The notes beneath the pieces were generated by a model. The model was not told the DNA's origin and did no database searches. It saw only the letters and a list, made by a program, of their open reading frames with translations. A program made the position numbers and the translations under genes. DNA of 10,261 nt from Acidobacteriaceae bacterium (GTDB taxonomy: Bacteria > Acidobacteriota > Terriglobia > Terriglobales > Acidobacteriaceae): NCBI GenBank assembly GCA_003151875.1, contig PLYW01000376.1:1-10261 (forward strand), read 5' to 3'. This document shows, piece by piece, positions 6,805-10,261 of this stretch; the stretch's first letter is position 1, and the number at the start of each line of letters is the position of its first letter.

Positions 6805-6955
6805 TGCGGAGACTTCGGTGCGGTTTGCCCGCTTCGTTCCCTTTCGTCGTCCCCGCCCGGAGCTTCCCGCCCCTGCTACAATGCAGGCGAAAATCATCCG
6901 CACGTCCAGAGTTTCTGGCCAATGCAAGAGCGGGCGGAGTCTGACTGATTCGCCC

Positions 6956-6983
6956 GAACTTCTGGTCGTGCTTTTTCGTATAA
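6956..6983 (+). promoter_or_regulatory. Candidate ECF-type promoter of the sigma-factor operon
   Basis: GAACTT at 6956-6961 is followed after exactly 16 nt by GTATAA at 6978-6983. The E. coli sigma-E class uses GGAACTT, about 16 nt, then GTCTAA or similar, so this is a close match in sequence and spacing. Transcription would begin near 6990, leaving a leader of about 48 nt before the TTG start of the sigma gene. ECF operons are often autoregulated, which fits. The same TATAAG could be a housekeeping -10, but GAACTT is a poor match to TTGACA. Confidence 0.45.
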
Positions 6984-7037
6984 GTCATTAGCAGAGAGTG
7001 GGATTGGGCCAGCAGTCACGCCCCTTGGGAGCGCTGA

Positions 7038-7637
7038 TTGGACGATATCCAAGCCGTCAATGCCCTCGTCCGTCGCTGTGTTACTGGCGACGCTGCGGCT
7101 TGGCAGGAGATCGTTCAGCAGTATCATCGCCGGATCTATAACATCTGCTATCGCTTTTCGGGGTCGCCCGACGATGCTTCTGATCTGACCCAGGAAGTAT
7201 TCATCAAAATGTATCGCACGCTAAGCACCTTCGACACCACGCGGGCCTCGTTCATGACCTGGGTCACCACGGTCACACGAAATCTGCTGGTGGACCACTT
7301 TCGCAAGGGAAAATACGACCGCATCACCGACTCCCTGGAGGCAACGCCGGGCAACCAGGACGATGGCCTGACCCTGGCAGAGAAGCTGGAAGATCGCTCC
7401 GCCGGTCCCGAAGCCCGGGTGCGCAGCCAGGAAGCGCAGACGCTGGTCCACCAAGCTCTGCGCAAGCTCTCTCCCGAGTTGCGGGAGGCGGTTATCCTGC
7501 GCGATCTCCAGGATATGGACTACAAAGACATTGCCCTAGTCCTCAACATCCCTGAAGGCACTGTGAAAAGTCGTATAAATCGGGGGCGAACGGAACTTGC
7601 GAGGCTGTTACAACGTAGTTACAAACAGGTGAGTTGA
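7038..7637 (+). CDS. ECF-family RNA polymerase sigma factor (RpoE-like)
   Basis: The product has 199 residues. The TTG at 7038 is the only sensible start: a TGA immediately precedes it in frame, and a GGGAG site sits 8 nt upstream. Region 2 spans about 25-91, with YHRRIYNICYRFSGSPDDAS, DLTQEVFIKMYR (core-binding 2.2) and FMTWVTTVTRNLLVDHFRK (-10 recognition, 2.3-2.4). A charged linker (92-130) follows. Region 4 spans about 135-190, with LSPELREAVILRDLQDMDYK, then the recognition HTH (DIALVLNIPEGTVKSRINRG), which reads the -35 element. There is no region 1 or 3, as expected for ECF factors. Its stop overlaps the start of the anti-sigma gene, so the two are translationally coupled. It probably drives its own operon, and a fitting promoter lies upstream. 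The subgroup cannot be fixed by eye. Confidence 0.95.
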   Translation: MDDIQAVNALVRRCVTGDAAAWQEIVQQYHRRIYNICYRFSGSPDDASDLTQEVFIKMYRTLSTFDTTRASFMTWVTTVTRNLLVDHFRKGKYDRITDSLEATPGNQDDGLTLAEKLEDRSAGPEARVRSQEAQTLVHQALRKLSPELREAVILRDLQDMDYKDIALVLNIPEGTVKSRINRGRTELARLLQRSYKQVS

Positions 7638-8395
7638 TGCCCAGCGAGAACCAATACGGAATGCAATGCGTCGAGTGCGAAGGCCTGCTGGCCGAAGCCA
7701 TCGATGGCGCTCTGCACGGCTCTACGCTGGCCGCGTTTGAGGCGCACCAGCAGTCCTGCCCGGCATGCCGCACCATGGTCGAAGAGGCCACGGCCGGCCT
7801 GCACTGGCTGAAGGGGCTGGATGATGTGGAACCGCCGCGCCACTTGGTGCACAACATTCTGGCGCAGACCATAGGGGCGCTTCCGTCGGAGCATGCCGTA
7901 GTCTCGCCACGTGGCGAGGGCTGGCTCGACAAGCTGAAGGGCCGTTTGGCGCCGATCTTCGCTCCCGTCGCCACCCCGCGCTTCGCCATGTCGTTTGGCA
8001 TGGCATTCTTCTCCATCACCCTGCTGCTCAGCATCGCCGGGCTTCATTTCAGCGATATCCGGCGGATTGACCTGAGTTCCAAGGGCGTTGCCAAGACTTA
8101 TTCCTCGGCCCAGGCGCGCGTAATTCGTTACTACGACAACCTTCGCCTGGTGTATGAGATCGAGTCGCGGGTGCGTGACTTGCGCCGCGTTGCGACTCCG
8201 GAGAAGCAGCCGGAAGAACCAGCGCCCAAGACCCAACCCAAGAGCGATAACCGGCAAGACCAAGACAAGAATCGCACTAACCAGAACTACAGCCGCGACA
8301 CCAGCCAGCCCGAGCTGGCCAGGTCTCCGGCTGGGAATGAACCAGGGATGAAGAATTTAACCAATCAGGCCCGGCTGAACAGGAGAACCGCATGA
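7637..8395 (+). CDS. Transmembrane zf-HC2-type anti-sigma factor
   Basis: The gene starts at the ATG sharing a base with the sigma stop (TGATG) and has an AGGTGAG binding site; a TTG three bases earlier is the alternative. It encodes 252 residues. The N-terminal cytosolic part has Cys11/Cys14 and the HxxxCxxC signature (His37, Cys41, Cys44) of zinc-binding anti-sigma domains, which sequester region 2/4 of the partner sigma. A single membrane helix lies at about 116-136 (FAMSFGMAFFSITLLLSIAG). The outer part has a predicted helix (SSAQARVIRYYDNLRLVYEI) and a long hydrophilic Pro/Gln/Asn/Lys-rich tail without obvious fold, a plausible signal-sensing or protease-exposed segment. The signal is expected to inactivate or cleave it and release the sigma factor. 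Cys spacing is typical, and identity is strongly supported by gene order. Confidence 0.9.
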   Translation: MPSENQYGMQCVECEGLLAEAIDGALHGSTLAAFEAHQQSCPACRTMVEEATAGLHWLKGLDDVEPPRHLVHNILAQTIGALPSEHAVVSPRGEGWLDKLKGRLAPIFAPVATPRFAMSFGMAFFSITLLLSIAGLHFSDIRRIDLSSKGVAKTYSSAQARVIRYYDNLRLVYEIESRVRDLRRVATPEKQPEEPAPKTQPKSDNRQDQDKNRTNQNYSRDTSQPELARSPAGNEPGMKNLTNQARLNRRTA

Positions 8396-9135
8396 ACTGC
8401 GCCAATCATGTCGACGTTCCCGCAGTCGCATTCTGCCGTACGTGTGGCAAACCACTGTGCAACAGCTGCGTGCGAGACATCCGTGGCGTTATCTATTGCG
8501 AGGAATGTTTGGCCTCGCAGCTAGGCAGCGCCATGCCACCGCCCGGTACTGCCGCCGTACCGCCGGGTGCTCAACCCGTAGCCGGAGTCGGAAGTCCCCG
8601 CCTGGCCGCGCTGCTGGGATTTATTCCCGGGGTCGGGGCCATGTACAACGGGGAATATGCCAAGGGCTTCGTGCACGTGCTGATTTTCGCCACCCTGATC
8701 TGGATGGCCGCGCATGTGAATGGCATCTTCGGTCTGGGCATCGCAGCGTTTGTAATCTATATGCCGATTGAGGCGTATCAGACCGCGCGCGCCCGCGAGA
8801 TGGGTTTGCCGGCGCCCGATCCGCTCGGCCTTAACCGCCTGTTCTCGTCGCCGGGCCCGGCGCCGAGTCCGGCTCCCGGTGTGGCTGCCGGCGCCGCGCC
8901 GCTGACGGCGACCACGCCTTCGACAGCAGCTCCGGAGGGACAGCCTGCCGATGCCGAATGCTGCCCGCCCTCGCGAGTGCCGATTGGAGCGTTCATCCTG
9001 ATCGGACTAGGTGTACTTTTCTTGCTCAACGAGATGGACGTGGTGAACTTCGACCGTATCTGGCGGTTTTGGCCGCTCGTGCTCATCGCGGTCGGCATTC
9101 GCGTGCTGATACGCCGCCGCGGGATGGGCTGGTGA
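8392..9135 (+). CDS. B-box zinc-finger membrane protein with a C-terminal LiaI/LiaF-like (DUF5668-type) hairpin
   Basis: The start overlaps the anti-sigma stop as ATGA, so translation is coupled. It encodes 247 residues. Residues 3-39 carry Cys3, His6, Cys15, Cys18, Cys23, Cys26, Cys36 and Cys39, the spacing of a B-box-type finger for two zinc ions. A Pro/Ala linker leads to a hydrophobic segment (about 70-126) containing LLGFIPGVGAMYNGEYAKGF, which resembles the glycine turn of TM2-like membrane domains. After a second Pro/Ala-rich linker comes a two-helix hairpin (about 199-240): FILIGLGVLFLLNEMDVVNF, then WRFWPLVLIAVGIRVLI, ending in a basic RRR. Prokaryotic B-box modules have no settled role; protein binding at the membrane is the natural guess. 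Its place behind the anti-sigma factor suggests part of the sensing or response apparatus. Confidence 0.88.
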   Translation: MNCANHVDVPAVAFCRTCGKPLCNSCVRDIRGVIYCEECLASQLGSAMPPPGTAAVPPGAQPVAGVGSPRLAALLGFIPGVGAMYNGEYAKGFVHVLIFATLIWMAAHVNGIFGLGIAAFVIYMPIEAYQTARAREMGLPAPDPLGLNRLFSSPGPAPSPAPGVAAGAAPLTATTPSTAAPEGQPADAECCPPSRVPIGAFILIGLGVLFLLNEMDVVNFDRIWRFWPLVLIAVGIRVLIRRRGMGW

Positions 9136-9145
9136 GGAGGGCATC

Positions 9146-9535
9146 ATGAGATTCCGCTATAACCCTTATTGTTCGTGCAGCCGTTGCCGTGCCCATGGCT
9201 TCATGGGGCCGGTTGTCCTGATCACCATCGGAGTGCTGTTTCTGCTTGACCAGTTAGGACACTCGCATTGGATGGACTTTGGCAGCACCTGGCCGGCGCT
9301 GTTGATCGTGATCGGTCTGATCATGTTCCTGCAACATAACGCTTCGGCCGAAGGCCATGTGCCGCGCCCATGGCCGGGCAGGCCGGGACAACCGATGCCT
9401 CCTGCTGCTCAGGGGTATCCGCCGTATCCGCAGCAACCGCCGGTGGTAACGTCGCCGCCGATTCCTCCGGCCAGCACGGTCGCGCCGGAAACGAATTGGC
9501 AGAATCCCAACGATCCGGAGGTGCGCAATGGCTAG
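9146..9535 (+). CDS. Small LiaI/LiaF-like membrane protein with N-terminal Cys cluster and Pro-rich tail
   Basis: The ATG lies 10 nt after the previous stop, behind a GGAGG site. The product has 129 residues. The N-terminus holds Cys9, Cys11, Cys14 and His17 (YCSCSRCRAHG), a possible metal or disulfide cluster. Next is the two-helix hairpin (about 20-62): GPVVLITIGVLFLLDQLG, a short loop with an FGSTWP turn, then ALLIVIGLIMFL. The remaining half is a Pro/Gln/Tyr-rich, probably disordered tail (YPPYPQQPP and similar). It contains the same DUF5668-type module as its two neighbours, with no DUF4097 part. Its last 8 nt overlap the next gene. Function is unknown; in LiaI-like systems such proteins act as small membrane partners in envelope-stress responses, which is only an analogy. 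Confidence 0.87.
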   Translation: MRFRYNPYCSCSRCRAHGFMGPVVLITIGVLFLLDQLGHSHWMDFGSTWPALLIVIGLIMFLQHNASAEGHVPRPWPGRPGQPMPPAAQGYPPYPQQPPVVTSPPIPPASTVAPETNWQNPNDPEVRNG

Positions 9536-10261
9536 CTCAAATGTTTATCCGCCACCACCACCGCCACCTCAACCGCCTCCGCCGCAGTATGCGTATCCGG
9601 CGCCGCCGTATCGCTATCGGCGCTCAATCGCGGGACCACTGGTTCTGATCGTCATCGGCCTGGTGTTTCTGCTGCGGAATTTCGGATTCCGGTTTCCCTT
9701 CTGGCACTTCTTCGGACACTGGTGGCCCTTGCTGCTGATTCTGTTTGGAGTGATCCGGTTGTTCGAGTACTCCATGAGCCAGCGCCAGGGTTACCGCAGC
9801 GGTGGCCTGGGAGCAGGCACTGTCCTGCTTCTAATCCTGATCATCATCGCCGGCCTGTCTGCGCATTACAGCTCCGACATCGACTGGGGTGGGGTTCGCG
9901 ATCACATCCAGATGGACGACGATCTTGGCGGCATCTTTGGCACCGCGTTTACCTTCGACGACACGGTGCAGCAGGCGTTTCCGGCGCACGGCAACTTGCG
10001 CGTGGTCTGCGATCACGGCAGCCTGAACATTGCGCCCGCCGACGACAATACTCTGCGCGTGGTGGTGCACAAGAAGGTGTATGCACAGAACCAGACGGAC
10101 GCCAGTAAGTACAACGAAGGTACCAAGCCCCAGATCACGGTGACGGGGAATTCGGTGGTCCTAAACGCCAACACCAACGGCGCCGGGGAACACGGAGTGG
10201 AAGCCGACATGGAGATCTTCGTGCCCCGCGACGCGATCCTCGATATTGCCAGCAAACGCGG
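9528..10261 (+). CDS. LiaF-like membrane protein with DUF4097-type domain (3' partial)
   Basis: The ATG at 9528 follows a GGAGG site and overlaps the previous gene by 8 nt. 244 codons are present and the frame is open at the window edge. Residues 8-19 are proline apart from one Gln, followed by a Tyr/Pro segment and RRS before the membrane. The LiaF-like hairpin spans about 36-79: GPLVLIVIGLVFLLRNFGF, then WWPLLLILFGVIRLFEY. A third helix lies at about 95-112 (GAGTVLLLILIIIAGL). After it a beta-rich region begins (FTFDDTVQQAFPAHGNLRVV, then HGSLNIAPADDNTLRV, NSVVLNANT, MEIFVPRDAILDIASK). This pattern of repeated short strands with a 'gxlxixgxdgxxlxv' feel fits the DUF4097 / LiaF C-terminal beta-helix. 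It is likely a surface-facing or envelope-stress effector of the operon. Confidence 0.87.
   Translation, partial: MASSNVYPPPPPPPQPPPPQYAYPAPPYRYRRSIAGPLVLIVIGLVFLLRNFGFRFPFWHFFGHWWPLLLILFGVIRLFEYSMSQRQGYRSGGLGAGTVLLLILIIIAGLSAHYSSDIDWGGVRDHIQMDDDLGGIFGTAFTFDDTVQQAFPAHGNLRVVCDHGSLNIAPADDNTLRVVVHKKVYAQNQTDASKYNEGTKPQITVTGNSVVLNANTNGAGEHGVEADMEIFVPRDAILDIASKR

Larger units (their letters stand above)
6504..7037. other. Divergent intergenic region (534 nt) between the sensor kinase and the sigma-factor operon
   Basis: No credible gene is seen: the reading frames here lack family features and binding sites. It separates two outward-facing transcription units, so it should hold both promoters. Visible elements are an AT-rich palindromic patch near 6714-6725 (TATAAAATTTTA), two adjacent dyads at 6766-6784 and 6788-6804, a TACAAT -10-like hexamer at 6877-6882 inside a small CCTGC/GCAGG hairpin, and an ECF-type promoter-like pair at 6956-6983. 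I could not identify a convincing promoter for the kinase on the minus strand. Confidence 0.6.

Noticed and set aside
7619..8263. 214-codon minus-strand open frame across the anti-sigma gene
   Set aside because: Overlaps a gene with clear zinc-finger and membrane features and operon context; composition is that of an antisense shadow.

Overview
The window looks like a chromosomal segment of an Acidobacteriota (Terriglobia-like) bacterium. This rests on recalled family resemblance, not a search: a DUF2950 remnant, an acidobacterial-type tyrosine recombinase, and an operon of ECF sigma factor, zf-HC2 anti-sigma factor, B-box zinc-finger membrane protein and LiaI/LiaF-like proteins. Base composition is moderately GC-rich and looks even by eye.

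Left part (1-3899): a decayed accessory region ending at a tRNA gene. It opens with the C-terminal part of an outer-membrane beta-barrel protein. Next come gene remnants: the tail of a LuxR-type HTH response regulator, the first ~26 codons of another response regulator, and, abutting it in another frame, the C-terminal third of a DUF2950 protein. A polytopic membrane protein broken by a single frameshift follows. Last is a tyrosine recombinase with a worn 5' end, which reads into the 3' end of a complete tRNA-Arg(CCG) on the opposite strand. This is the usual layout of an integrated element at a tRNA 3' end. The element would lie to the left of the tRNA; its far attachment site is not in the window.

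Middle part (3900-6503, minus strand): the tRNA promoter region with a dyad, a conserved 81-residue protein of unknown function, and a membrane-anchored hybrid sensor histidine kinase (TM-PAS-PAS-HisKA-HATPase-receiver).

Intergenic 6504-7037: no gene seen. It holds two neighbouring dyads and an ECF-type promoter-like element (GAACTT-N16-GTATAA) about 50 nt before the sigma gene.

Right part (7038 to the end, plus strand): a tightly packed operon. An ECF sigma factor is coupled to a single-pass zinc-binding anti-sigma factor. The next three membrane proteins all carry the same LiaI/LiaF-like hairpin, joined respectively to a B-box zinc finger, to a Cys cluster with a Pro-rich tail, and to a DUF4097-type domain that runs off the window. 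The inferred role is a self-regulated envelope-stress module. This operon is the most interesting system here.
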